A stretch of 37,713 bases of DNA. It comes from an uncultured Thioclava sp. Lineage in GTDB: Bacteria > Pseudomonadota > Alphaproteobacteria > Rhodobacterales > Rhodobacteraceae. Below the pieces are notes generated by a model. That model saw only the letters and a program-made list of their open reading frames with translations. It ran no database searches and was not told the origin of the DNA. The stretch lies in NCBI RefSeq assembly GCF_913064665.1, contig NZ_CAJYBT010000036.1, positions 1-37,713 of the forward strand, written 5' to 3'. Position numbers and translations under genes: made by a program. This document shows positions 1 through 7,216 of this stretch, one piece after another (position 1 is the stretch's first letter; each line of letters starts with the position of its first letter).

Positions 1-176
1 GCCTCGGCGATGAAGGCCAAGATCACGCTTGGCCCGCAGCGAAAGAAGACATGCCGCCCCTCGACGCGCGCGATCCGCTCAAGGCCAAGAAGGCCGCCAT
101 AGAAGCGTTCGGTCGCGTCAAGATCGCTGACATAAACCGCCGCTTCCAGAACACCGCTATGACCCGGAGCCCCCAT
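1..176 (-). CDS. VOC (glyoxalase/bleomycin-resistance fold) protein, 5' part only
   Basis: The first 58 codons of a gene that runs off the left edge of the window. The translation starts MGAPGHSGVLEAAVYVSDLD and continues with ERFYGGLLGLERIARVEG and FFRCGPSVILAF. This is the usual first beta-alpha-beta module of vicinal-oxygen-chelate proteins (metal-dependent dioxygenases, isomerases, lyases). The start lies 7 bases after the stop of the dihydropyrimidinase gene, with GGAG about 12 bases upstream, so it is probably co-transcribed with pydB. Its reaction cannot be told from this fragment. A role in pyrimidine breakdown is only suggested by position. Confidence 0.75.
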   Translation of the reverse strand, partial: MGAPGHSGVLEAAVYVSDLDATERFYGGLLGLERIARVEGRHVFFRCGPSVILAFIAE

Positions 177-183
177 TGCGACC

Positions 184-1635
184 CTACACTCCGCTCGCAG
201 GAATTCCACTGCGCTGCACGGGGCGCGGCGCAGTCAGCTCTTTCCATGTCGACAGCGCGCGCGTCACCGGCATGCCGGGATCGCGGGCGACGAATTGGCC
301 GTGGCCTTCCTTGGTCTTGATCTCACCATCGGCCCAGGCAACCACGCCGCGCGACAGCGTATAGCGCGGCAACCCGGTCACTTCCTTACCCTCGAAGACA
401 TTGTAATCAATGGCCGATTGCTGCGTCTTGGCCGAGATGGTTTTGCTTGCCTTGGGGTCCCAGACCACCAGATCGGCATCCGCGCCCACCAGCACCGCGC
501 CCTTCTTGGGATAGACGTTGAGGATCTTGGCGATATTGGTCGAGGTCACGGCGACGAATTCATTGGGCGTCAGCCGCCCCGTGCCAACGCCATAGGTCCA
601 CAGCATCGGCATCCGGTCCTCAAGCCCGCCCGTGCCATTCGGGATCTTGGTGAAATCGCCCACGCCATAGCGTTTCTGTTCCGTCGAGAAGGCGCAGTGA
701 TCGGTCGCGACGCAAGACAGCGTGCCCGACTGCAAGCCGGCCCACAGGCTGTCCTGATGCTGCTTATTGCGGAAGGGCGGCGACATCACGCGGCGCGCGG
801 CATGATCCCAGTCCTTGTCGAAATACTCGGATTCATCCAGCGTCAGGTGCTGGATCAGCGGTTCACCCCAGACGCGCTTGCCATTCATCTTCGCGCGCCG
901 GATCGCTTCGTGGCTTTCCTCACACGAGGTATGCACGACATAAAGCGGCACCCCCGCCATATCAGCAATCATGATTGCGCGGTTGGTGGCCTCGCCCTCG
1001 ACCTGAGGCGGGCGAGAATAGGCATGACCCTCGGGGCCGTTATTGCCCTCGGCCAACAGCTTGGCCGACAACTCCGCCACAACGTCACCATTCTCGGCAT
1101 GCACCAAGGGGATCGCGCCCAACTCGGCGCAGCGCTTGAAGCTCGAGTACAACTCGTCATCATTCACCATCAGCGCGCCTTTATAGGCCATGAAATGCTT
1201 GAAGGTGTTGATGCCGTGCTCGGTCACGGTCTTCATCTCGTCAAAGACCTGCTTGTCCCACCATGTGATCGCCATGTGGAACGAGTAATCGCAATGCGCC
1301 CGGGTCGATTTATTGTCCCATTTCTTGAGCGCATCCATCAGCCCCTCACCCGGTGAGGGCAGTACGAAATCAACCACCATCGTGGTGCCACCCGCCAGCG
1401 CCGCCCGCGTGCCGGATTCGAAATCATCCGCGCTATAGGTGCCCATGAAGGGCATTTCCAAATGCGTATGCGGATCAATCCCGCCCGGCATCACGTAACA
1501 ACCGGTGGCGTCCAAGCTCTCATCGCCCTTCAGGTCGGGGCCGATTTCAATGATCTGCCCGCCCTCAATCAGCACATCCGCCTTATAGGTCAGATCTGCG
1601 GTGACGATGGTTCCGTTCTTGATGACTGTGGTCAT
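184..1635 (-). CDS. pydB: Dihydropyrimidinase (D-hydantoinase family)
   Basis: A 483-residue amidohydrolase that hydrolyses 5,6-dihydrouracil or dihydrothymine to N-carbamoyl-beta-alanine or its methyl form in the cytoplasm. Visible metal-site elements are DPHTH (His56, His58), the FKHFMAYKG segment whose second lysine (about 152) is expected to be carboxylated, PLVHAEN, YVVHTSCEES and the late CVATDHCAFS aspartate. Length fits the family. The ATG at 1635 is preferred over an in-frame ATG nine codons earlier because GGGAG precedes it at a normal distance. Its neighbours, an N-carbamoyl-beta-alanine amidohydrolase upstream and PreT-PreA further away, make dihydropyrimidinase more likely than a hydantoin or allantoin enzyme, though sequence alone does not exclude hydantoinase activity. 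Confidence 0.93.
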   Translation of the reverse strand: MTTVIKNGTIVTADLTYKADVLIEGGQIIEIGPDLKGDESLDATGCYVMPGGIDPHTHLEMPFMGTYSADDFESGTRAALAGGTTMVVDFVLPSPGEGLMDALKKWDNKSTRAHCDYSFHMAITWWDKQVFDEMKTVTEHGINTFKHFMAYKGALMVNDDELYSSFKRCAELGAIPLVHAENGDVVAELSAKLLAEGNNGPEGHAYSRPPQVEGEATNRAIMIADMAGVPLYVVHTSCEESHEAIRRAKMNGKRVWGEPLIQHLTLDESEYFDKDWDHAARRVMSPPFRNKQHQDSLWAGLQSGTLSCVATDHCAFSTEQKRYGVGDFTKIPNGTGGLEDRMPMLWTYGVGTGRLTPNEFVAVTSTNIAKILNVYPKKGAVLVGADADLVVWDPKASKTISAKTQQSAIDYNVFEGKEVTGLPRYTLSRGVVAWADGEIKTKEGHGQFVARDPGMPVTRALSTWKELTAPRPVQRSGIPASGV

Positions 1636-1662
1636 TCTTTCTCTCCCTTCGAAAGGCTGCAA

Positions 1663-1685
1663 CCTTCCTCTTGATCGAAATATCC
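1663..1685 (-). repeat. Rhodobacterales-type intergenic repeat, copy 1
   Basis: Read on the minus strand this segment has the form GGATATTT-N6-AGAGGAAG. The same layout, GGAGTATTT-N6-AGATGAAAG, recurs on the plus strand at 27669-27703. Short GC hairpins followed by such a TATTT...AGATGAAG tail are, from memory, common between Rhodobacterales genes. The assignment is by pattern only. Confidence 0.35.
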
Positions 1686-1693
1686 TCGGGGGG

Positions 1694-1732
1694 CGCCGAT
1701 TGATGCGCCATTGGTCCGAGCACCAATCGGCG
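1694..1732. other. Intergenic inverted repeat between pydC and pydB
   Basis: CGCCGATTG at 1694-1702 is the exact reverse complement of CAATCGGCG at 1724-1732. An overlapping inner pair, ATTGGT (1710-1715) and ACCAAT (1722-1727), could form an alternative hairpin. It lies in the 127-base gap between the pydC stop and the pydB start, so it could attenuate or stabilise the message. There is no T-run next to it. Confidence 0.4.
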
Positions 1733-1762
1733 ACGGGGCAGACAGCCCCTCGGCGCCTGCCC

Positions 1763-3013
1763 TCAGCTCACGATTTTCGCCGTTTCAAGTGCCGCGTGGA
1801 ACAGCACATCGGTGCCCGCCGCAGCCCATTCCTTAGAGATATCCTCGGCCTCGTTATGGCTAAGACCGTCTACGCAAGGGCACATGATCATCGCCGTGGG
1901 CGCGACCTGATTGATCCAGCAGGCATCATGGCCCGCACCTGAGATGATGTCGCGATGGCTATAGCCCAGACGCTCGGCGGCGTTGCGCACGGCCGACACG
2001 CAGGTCGGATCGAACGCAACCGGATCAAAGCCACCGGTTTTCTCGAATTCCACACCCAGACCCATGTCGTCGCAAATTTTCTGCGCCCCGACGCGCAGGC
2101 GCTTTTCCATATCCTCAATCACCGACAGATCGGGCGACCGGAAATCGACTGTAAATACGACCTTCCCGGGGATCACGTTGCGCGAATTGGGATAGACGTC
2201 GATATGACCCGCCGCGCCGACCGCATCGGGGGCGTGCGACCAGGCGATCTCATCGACCAGTTCCAGCACGCGCGCCATGCCAAGCCCGGCATTCTTGCGC
2301 ATCGGCATCGGGGTTGAGCCGGTGTGGCTGTCCTTGCCGGTGATCGTGACCTGCGTCCAGCTGAGCCCCTGCCCATGCGTGACCACGCCGATATCTTTGC
2401 CCTCAGCCTCCAAAATCGGGCCTTGCTCGATATGCAACTCGAACATCGCATGCATCTTGCGCGCGCCGACCGTCTCATCGCCGACCCAGCCAATGCGTTT
2501 CAACTCATCGCCAAAGCTTCTGCCCTCGGCATCGGTCTTGCCGTAGGCCCAGTCTTGGGTGTGAACCCCGGCAAACACGCCCGAGGCCAGCATGGCAGGC
2601 GCAAACCGCGTGCCCTCTTCATTGGTCCAGTTGGTCACCACGATCGGGTGCTTGGTCTTGATCCCCAGATCATTCATCGAGCGCACGGCCTCCAACGCGC
2701 CCAGCACGCCCAAAACCCCGTCAAACTTCCCGCCCGTGGGCTGGGTATCAAGGTGGCTGCCCATATAGACCGGCAGCGCGTCGGGATCTTGCCCGGGCCG
2801 CGTGGCAAACATATTGCCCATGCTATCGACGCCCATGCTCATGCCAGCCGCTTCACACCATGACTGAAACAACGCGCGCCCCTCGGCATCCGCGTCCGTC
2901 AGGGTCTGGCGATTATTGCCACCCGCGACGCCGGGGCCGATCTTGGCCATCTCCATCAGGCTGTCCCAAAGGCGGTCGGGATTGATACGCAGGTTTTCTC
3001 CGGGTGCAGACAT
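1763..3013 (-). CDS. pydC: N-carbamoyl-beta-alanine amidohydrolase (beta-ureidopropionase, M20 family)
   Basis: A 416-residue binuclear-metal amidohydrolase of the HyuC/AllC/L-carbamoylase group. It would release beta-alanine, CO2 and ammonia from N-carbamoyl-beta-alanine, the last hydrolytic step of reductive pyrimidine breakdown. Visible elements are GSHLDTQPTGGKFDG (metal His87 and Asp98), TNEEGTRF, ELHIEQGP, the dimer-domain motif HTGSTPMPMRKN, GAGHDA and the C-terminal GLSHNEAEDIS with its metal histidine. AGGGAG precedes the start. It is the first gene of a pydC-pydB-VOC run and faces a TetR gene across two palindromic operators. Allantoate amidohydrolase is the main alternative because a urate oxidase lies elsewhere in the window, but the adjoining pydB favours the pyrimidine role. 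Confidence 0.9.
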   Translation of the reverse strand: MSAPGENLRINPDRLWDSLMEMAKIGPGVAGGNNRQTLTDADAEGRALFQSWCEAAGMSMGVDSMGNMFATRPGQDPDALPVYMGSHLDTQPTGGKFDGVLGVLGALEAVRSMNDLGIKTKHPIVVTNWTNEEGTRFAPAMLASGVFAGVHTQDWAYGKTDAEGRSFGDELKRIGWVGDETVGARKMHAMFELHIEQGPILEAEGKDIGVVTHGQGLSWTQVTITGKDSHTGSTPMPMRKNAGLGMARVLELVDEIAWSHAPDAVGAAGHIDVYPNSRNVIPGKVVFTVDFRSPDLSVIEDMEKRLRVGAQKICDDMGLGVEFEKTGGFDPVAFDPTCVSAVRNAAERLGYSHRDIISGAGHDACWINQVAPTAMIMCPCVDGLSHNEAEDISKEWAAAGTDVLFHAALETAKIVS

Positions 3014-3068
3014 TTATAGAACTCCCTGTCGGCTGGTGGGGCTTTGCCCTCTTGCGACGAATCTTGAT

Positions 3069-3084
3069 CTGACCGTATGGTCAG
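3069..3084. promoter_or_regulatory. RutR-type operator 1 (pydC/tetR divergent region)
   Basis: CTGACCGTATGGTCAG has exact 6-base arms, CTGACC and GGTCAG. It resembles the published RutR consensus TTGACCA-NN-TGGTCAA. It lies 56 bases before the pydC start and 56 bases before the TetR start at 3140, so one regulator could control both divergent promoters. Confidence 0.75.
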
Positions 3085-3101
3085 GTTGAGTGGGCCACGT
3101 C

Positions 3102-3117
3102 CTGACCAAACGGTCAA
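3102..3117. promoter_or_regulatory. RutR-type operator 2 (pydC/tetR divergent region)
   Basis: CTGACCAAACGGTCAA has exact inner arms TGACC and GGTCA. Its centre is 33 bases from the centre of operator 1, close to three helical turns, which would place two dimers on the same DNA face. Confidence 0.7.
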
Positions 3118-3139
3118 CAAAAATTCTGGCGGATCGCAT

Positions 3140-3802
3140 ATGAATGATGACGAGAATGGCAAAAGCCCAAAAAATGGGCGCAGCGGATCGGGAAGTCGGG
3201 CCGAGACGCGCCGTGCAACCGAGGAAGCGATCCTGAAAGCCGCCGAGACGGTCTTTGCCGAGGCGGGATTCGGCGGCGCGACGATGCAGTTGATCGCAGA
3301 TGTAGCGGGCTTGCCAAAAGCCAACCTGCACTATTATTTCGATACCAAAGAGGCGCTCTATCGCCGCGTGGTCCAGCAAATTTTCAACATCTGGCTTGAG
3401 GCCGCCGACGGGTTTGACGCAGCCTCTGGCCCCGCCGAAGGGATCGGGGCCTATATCGATGCCAAAATGGAAATCTCGCGCCGCCACCCCAATGGCTCAA
3501 AGGTCTGGGCCAGCGAAGTGATGCACGGAGCGCCAGTGATCCAGGACTATCTGGAAACGACGCTGCGCGACTGGACCGAGGGGCGCGCCAAAATCATCCG
3601 GCGCTGGATCGCGCAAGGCCAGATGGCCGAGGTGGACCCCTACCACCTACTTTATATGCTGTGGGCAACAACCCAGCATTACGCCGATTTCGGCCATCAG
3701 ATCGAGACACTGAACGGCGGCAAACCCCTGTCAGATGCGCAATGGGAAGCCACGAAAACCAGCGTCAAAGGCATCGTTCTACGCGGCATCGGGGTAGAGT
3801 AG
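3140..3802 (+). CDS. TetR-family regulator, RutR type (paralogue 1)
   Basis: A 220-residue repressor. The N-terminal helix-turn-helix spans roughly residues 25-70 (ILKAAETVFAEAGFGGATM, then IADVAGLPKANLHYYF). The C-terminal ligand domain has the RutR-like signatures WASEVMHGAP and LWATTQHYADF. RutR of Escherichia coli binds uracil or thymine and controls pyrimidine use. I chose the ATG at 3140 rather than one 21 codons earlier, because the earlier start would run the coding region through both operators; GGCGGA is the nearest ribosome site. It diverges from pydC and probably regulates both itself and that operon. It shares its layout with the second RutR-like gene at 7217 but is clearly a separate paralogue. 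Confidence 0.85.
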   Translation: MNDDENGKSPKNGRSGSGSRAETRRATEEAILKAAETVFAEAGFGGATMQLIADVAGLPKANLHYYFDTKEALYRRVVQQIFNIWLEAADGFDAASGPAEGIGAYIDAKMEISRRHPNGSKVWASEVMHGAPVIQDYLETTLRDWTEGRAKIIRRWIAQGQMAEVDPYHLLYMLWATTQHYADFGHQIETLNGGKPLSDAQWEATKTSVKGIVLRGIGVE

Positions 3803-3948
3803 CGCCTCTCGCCGGTCGTTCTAACAATTCGTGGCAATGCCGCAACGAAGCTGCAATTTCCGCAATGCTTCGCCAGAAGGGTTTGATTAAAAGATTTTGT
3901 TTGATCTATTTCGTCGCCAGGGACTGATCGCATTTTGGGATGCAAAAA

Positions 3949-4578
3949 ATGAATATAGGAAAAATCATCGCCAGTGCGGCTATCGCACTCATCGGGCTCG
4001 TTCATAGCGCATCAGCCGAGAGCTTCTACGGTTATGTTCTGGCTAATCGGACGTATGTCGAGCCGCACTATACATATAGCTTTGGCGACACGACGCCGAT
4101 CAATGCGGATGGCAACGGAATCACGCTGGGTTTCGGCAAGGCACTTACGCCTGCCGTAGCCGTTGAGGGCGACATTTCGTTTGGCGACTATTCGTCCGAC
4201 CGTATCGTGGGCAGCACCACCCCGTGCATCACCGCTGGAGAAGGCTGTACATTGAAGGCCGACTGGCTGGCAACCTTACGCGTTACCGCGCGCACCGAAA
4301 TGGGCAAGTGGACGCCCTATGTGACTGCCGGTCTCGCGGCGGGTCATATCAAAGGCAGCGCCGATACCGGCGCCTGTGGCGGGGATTGTAGCTATTCCAG
4401 TACGCAGCGGGGCTTTGCGCTCGGGCTCGGCACGGATTACGCCTTGAGCGACCGTATCGCGCTACGTGCAGAATTCATGCAGGTACTACTACAGAGCCCT
4501 GACTTCAGCGCGACGACTGTTACGTCGGGCGGCTATGCCTTTAGCCAGCTCCGTGTCGGCATGAAATATTCTTTCTAG
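3949..4578 (+). CDS. Outer-membrane beta-barrel protein (OmpA/Opa-like porin fold)
   Basis: A 209-residue secreted protein. It has a clear Sec signal peptide (MNIGKIIASAAIALIGLVHSASA, cut before ESFYG), alternating aromatic/hydrophobic strands (ITLGFGKALTPAVAVEG, WTPYVTAGLAAGHI, GFALGLGTDYAL) and a terminal phenylalanine in RVGMKYSF, the usual Bam recognition end. The second ATG (3949) is preferred because GGGA is then about 8 bases upstream; the ATG at 3940 would leave almost no spacing. Two cysteine pairs (CITAGEGC, CGGDC) sit in predicted loops. The gene stands alone, with its own terminator, in a stretch visibly more AT-rich than its neighbours, especially the 146 bases before it, which hints at later acquisition. 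The ligand or function is unknown. Confidence 0.8.
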   Translation: MNIGKIIASAAIALIGLVHSASAESFYGYVLANRTYVEPHYTYSFGDTTPINADGNGITLGFGKALTPAVAVEGDISFGDYSSDRIVGSTTPCITAGEGCTLKADWLATLRVTARTEMGKWTPYVTAGLAAGHIKGSADTGACGGDCSYSSTQRGFALGLGTDYALSDRIALRAEFMQVLLQSPDFSATTVTSGGYAFSQLRVGMKYSF

Positions 4579-4604
4579 GTCACACTTGCTTCACAGATTT
4601 AAAG

Positions 4605-4629
4605 GGGCGCGCATTCGCGCCCTTTTTTT
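4605..4629 (+). terminator. Rho-independent terminator of the outer-membrane protein gene
   Basis: GGGCGCG-CATT-CGCGCCC forms a perfect 7-bp stem followed by seven T residues, 26 bases after the stop codon at 4578. Confidence 0.9.
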
Positions 4630-4691
4630 CATGCCAAACCAGTCGGATATCGGCCTTTTCGTTCGGCTTCGACATGCAAGGGTAAGAAGGA

Positions 4692-4784
4692 TCACTCGAT
4701 CTTCTTCACCTCCTCTTTCAGTGCCCCAACCAAACCTTCAATCTGATCGGCCGGTTTGACGCGGGACGGTCGAATCTGGTTGGG
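4692..4784 (-). pseudogene. Orphan C-terminal reading frame (aminotransferase tail or frameshifted end of the neighbouring gene)
   Basis: On the minus strand, in a frame different from the exported protein at 4738-5544, an open stretch reads KPADQIEGLVGALKEEVKKI and ends at a TGA at 4692. The codons look used and the helix is amphipathic. It aligns without gaps to the last 18 codons of the aminotransferase at 5693 (EQIDELIGTLKGVLETLE), including the position of the stop. Upstream it is open only to a TGA at 4785. Either it is the remnant 3' end of an aminotransferase gene, or the true end of the exported protein reached through a frameshift near 4755-4780. Confidence 0.35.
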
Positions 4785-5544
4785 TCAGGGGCGCGACCTC
4801 GACCGCTGCGGACGGTGCGCCTTCAACCCCCTCGGGCAAATGCCTTTGCGGCAATTTGGACCCCAGCAATTCGCTCCCCTCTGCGATTTCGGCCCCGCTT
4901 TTGAGATTCGGCGCGGGGGCTGCCTGCATCGATGCCCCCTCAGCGCCCAGATCAGAGCAGACATAGACCGTGCTCCCTACGATCACCGCCGTGGCCGCCA
5001 ATGCAGGCGGGGAAGACGCCGCCAAAACACCGATCCCGGCCTTGAGCAGCTTGTCGCGCAACCGGCCGGATTGATCATGCACGATCTTGGTGCCAAGCCT
5101 GTCGCCAATCACCGCCCCGGCAGCATCCGCCGCGATATCGTCGGCTTGATCGCCCAGACCTTGCACGGTTTTCGCAGTGCCTATGAGGCGTTGGCAAAAG
5201 CTTTTCGACGGTTTGCGACACAGCCCATAGGCATCGCGCGCGCCCTCATTATAGCCCAGATAGGTCTTGGCCTTGGGATCCCATTGCAGGCAAAACGGCG
5301 CGCGCCCGCTATCCTCCAATTCAGGTGTCAGCGCGCGCAAAGTCACCAGCGCCGGGCAGGTCACATCGCCCGCCTCGCCAAACAGCTTTTCGCGCAAACT
5401 GCGGCTGTCTTTGAGCGCCGAATTGTCTGGATCATAGCGGAAATCATAGGTCTCGCCGCGAATCGAGGTCTTGCATGCAACCAGTTCGGCAAGCGCGGGT
5501 GTGGCGGGCAAAAGAAGGGCGAAAAGGAATGCGAGGCGCAGCAT
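4738..5544 (-). CDS. Exported protein of unknown function
   Basis: A 268-residue protein with a clean signal peptide (MLRLAFLFALLLPATPALA, cut before ELVACK), so it is periplasmic or secreted. The mature part holds eight cysteines (for example VACKTS, DVTCPAL, APFCLQWD, YGLCRKP, SFCQRL and VYVCSDL), a hydrophobic alanine-rich segment near residues 165-190, and a disordered Ala/Pro/Glu-rich tail. The start at 5544 is chosen over upstream codons because of the signal peptide and a GGAGG 8 bases before it. I do not recognise the family. The last residues (TVPRQTGRSD) do not look native, and a better-looking C-terminal helix exists in another frame just downstream, so the tail may be frameshifted. 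Confidence 0.6.
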   Translation of the reverse strand: MLRLAFLFALLLPATPALAELVACKTSIRGETYDFRYDPDNSALKDSRSLREKLFGEAGDVTCPALVTLRALTPELEDSGRAPFCLQWDPKAKTYLGYNEGARDAYGLCRKPSKSFCQRLIGTAKTVQGLGDQADDIAADAAGAVIGDRLGTKIVHDQSGRLRDKLLKAGIGVLAASSPPALAATAVIVGSTVYVCSDLGAEGASMQAAPAPNLKSGAEIAEGSELLGSKLPQRHLPEGVEGAPSAAVEVAPLTQPDSTVPRQTGRSD

Positions 5545-5641
5545 GGGGGAACCTCCGGGGCTGCGCGCAAGATAGGCTGCGCATTGCGCGGCACAAGGGG
5601 GTGCGCAGCGGCAAGCGGAAGCGCGCCGAGCGGAACCGAAT

Positions 5642-5667
5642 ACCCCCCGAAGCGAACTCCGGGGGGT
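5642..5667 (-). terminator. GC hairpin downstream of the aminotransferase gene
   Basis: ACCCCCCG (5642-5649) pairs exactly with CGGGGGGT (5660-5667) around a 10-base loop, 25 bases beyond the aminotransferase stop. There is no T-run, so a hairpin-type transcript end is likely but not proven. Confidence 0.45.
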
Positions 5668-5692
5668 TGAGACTGTCGTCAAAGGGACGGTC

Positions 5693-7018
5693 TTATTCGA
5701 GCGTTTCCAGCACGCCCTTGAGCGTCCCGATCAACTCGTCGATCTGCTCTTTCGAGATGATCAGCGGCGGCGACATGGCAATGATATCGCCCGTGGTGCG
5801 GATCAGGATGCCTTTTTCATAGGCCTTGAGGAAGGCGCTGAAGGCACGTTTCGTCGGCTCACCCGCGATCGGTTCCAGTTCGACCGCGCCGATCAGGCCC
5901 TCATTGCGGATGTCGATCACATGGCGCGTGCCCTTGAGCGAATGCAGCGCGTCCTGCCAATAGGGCGCAAATTCGGCGGCACGCTCGAACAGGCCCTCTT
6001 GCTTATATGTCTCAAGCGTCGCAAGCCCAGCCGCCGAGGCAATCGGGTTGCCCGAATAGGTATAGCCGTGAAACAGCTCAATCATGTGCTCGGGACCGTT
6101 CATGAACGCATCATGCACCGCCCCCGTGGTCATCACCGCGCCCATCGGAATGACGCCATTGGTCAAGCCCTTGGCGGTGGTCATGATATCGGGCGTGACA
6201 CCGTAATGCTGCGCGGCAAAGGCAGCGCCGAGACGCCCAAACCCGGTGATCACCTCGTCGAAAATCAGCAAAATCCCGTGTTTCTTGGTGATCTCGCGCA
6301 GCTTTTGCAGATAGCCTTTGGGCGGCAACAACACACCGGTCGAGCCCGCCATCGGCTCGACGATCACGGCGGCGATGGTTTCCGCGCCATGCAGCGCCAC
6401 GATGCGCTCCAGCTCATCGGCCAGATGCGCGCCATGTTCAGGCTGCCCCTTGGAATAGCTGTTCTGCGCGGGCAGATGGGTGTGGGGCATGTGATCGACG
6501 CCGGGCACCAGTGGGCCAAAGACCTTGCGGTTGGTAACGATCCCGCCAACCGAAATGCCGCCGAAATTCACCCCGTGATAGCCCCGCTCACGCCCGATCA
6601 GACGGGTGCGCGCGCCGTCGCCGCGTGCACGGTGATAGGCAATCGCGAGCTTGAGCGCGGTCTCAACCGATTCCGAGCCGGAATTGGTGTAAAACACATG
6701 CTCCATCCCCTCGGGCGCGATGTCGATCAGACGATTGGCCAGCTCAAACGCCATCGGATGGCCCATCTGGAAAGCGGGCGCGTAATCCATTTCGGCGGCC
6801 TGTTTCTGGATCGCCTCGGTGATCAAGGGGCGGCAATGGCCCGCGTTGCAGCACCACAGCCCCGCCGTGCCATCCAGCAACTGACGCCCATCCGAGGTGG
6901 TATAATGCATGTCCTTGGCACCCACGAACATGCGCGGGTTCTTCTTGAACTGACGGTTTGCCGTGAACGGCATCCAGAAAGCGTTGAGATCATTGGGGGT
7001 CTTGCGGTCGAGGGCCAT
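5693..7018 (-). CDS. Omega-amino acid:pyruvate aminotransferase (beta-alanine:pyruvate transaminase type)
   Basis: A 441-residue class III PLP aminotransferase, predicted to move the amino group of beta-alanine (or 3-aminoisobutyrate) to pyruvate, giving malonate semialdehyde and alanine. Typical elements are FWMPFTANRQFKKNPRMF at the N-terminus, the NSGSESVETALK phosphate-binding loop, ERGYHGVNFGG, IVEPMAGSTGV, the LIFDEVITGFGR motif with its PLP aspartate, and TTAKGLTNG with the Schiff-base lysine. GGAG precedes the ATG at 7018; longer in-frame extensions run into the operator. It is divergent from a RutR-type gene across a perfect RutR palindrome. It follows logically from PydC, whose product is beta-alanine. 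Exact substrate preference is inferred from context. Confidence 0.88.
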   Translation of the reverse strand: MALDRKTPNDLNAFWMPFTANRQFKKNPRMFVGAKDMHYTTSDGRQLLDGTAGLWCCNAGHCRPLITEAIQKQAAEMDYAPAFQMGHPMAFELANRLIDIAPEGMEHVFYTNSGSESVETALKLAIAYHRARGDGARTRLIGRERGYHGVNFGGISVGGIVTNRKVFGPLVPGVDHMPHTHLPAQNSYSKGQPEHGAHLADELERIVALHGAETIAAVIVEPMAGSTGVLLPPKGYLQKLREITKKHGILLIFDEVITGFGRLGAAFAAQHYGVTPDIMTTAKGLTNGVIPMGAVMTTGAVHDAFMNGPEHMIELFHGYTYSGNPIASAAGLATLETYKQEGLFERAAEFAPYWQDALHSLKGTRHVIDIRNEGLIGAVELEPIAGEPTKRAFSAFLKAYEKGILIRTTGDIIAMSPPLIISKEQIDELIGTLKGVLETLE

Positions 7019-7071
7019 GGCGTGTCTCCGGTCGGGCGGCCGGGGCAGCGCCACAGGCCAATGCATGCAAT

Positions 7072-7087
7072 CTGACCAGCTGGTCAG
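7072..7087. promoter_or_regulatory. RutR-type operator 3 (perfect 16-bp palindrome)
   Basis: CTGACCAGCTGGTCAG is a perfect palindrome matching the RutR consensus at all but the outermost base pair. Its centre is about 61 bases before the aminotransferase start and 137 bases before the RutR-like start. A further GACCAGTCAA half-site-like sequence follows within about 25 bases. Confidence 0.85.
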
Positions 7088-7216
7088 GGTCACGCTAGCA
7101 CAGCCAAAAGACCAGTCAAGCAAGACCGCTTGCGAAAATATCGCGCCCCTGAAGGCCAGCAAAGATTGATCCGCGCGCGCGTTTCCGGTTACGTTATCGT
7201 GATTGGGAGAAAAGCC

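Noticed and set aside
4756-5670. A 304-codon plus-strand frame opposite the exported protein
   Set aside because: The minus-strand frame has a signal peptide and a GGAGG site; the plus-strand frame is Arg/Gln-rich shadow sequence typical of high GC.
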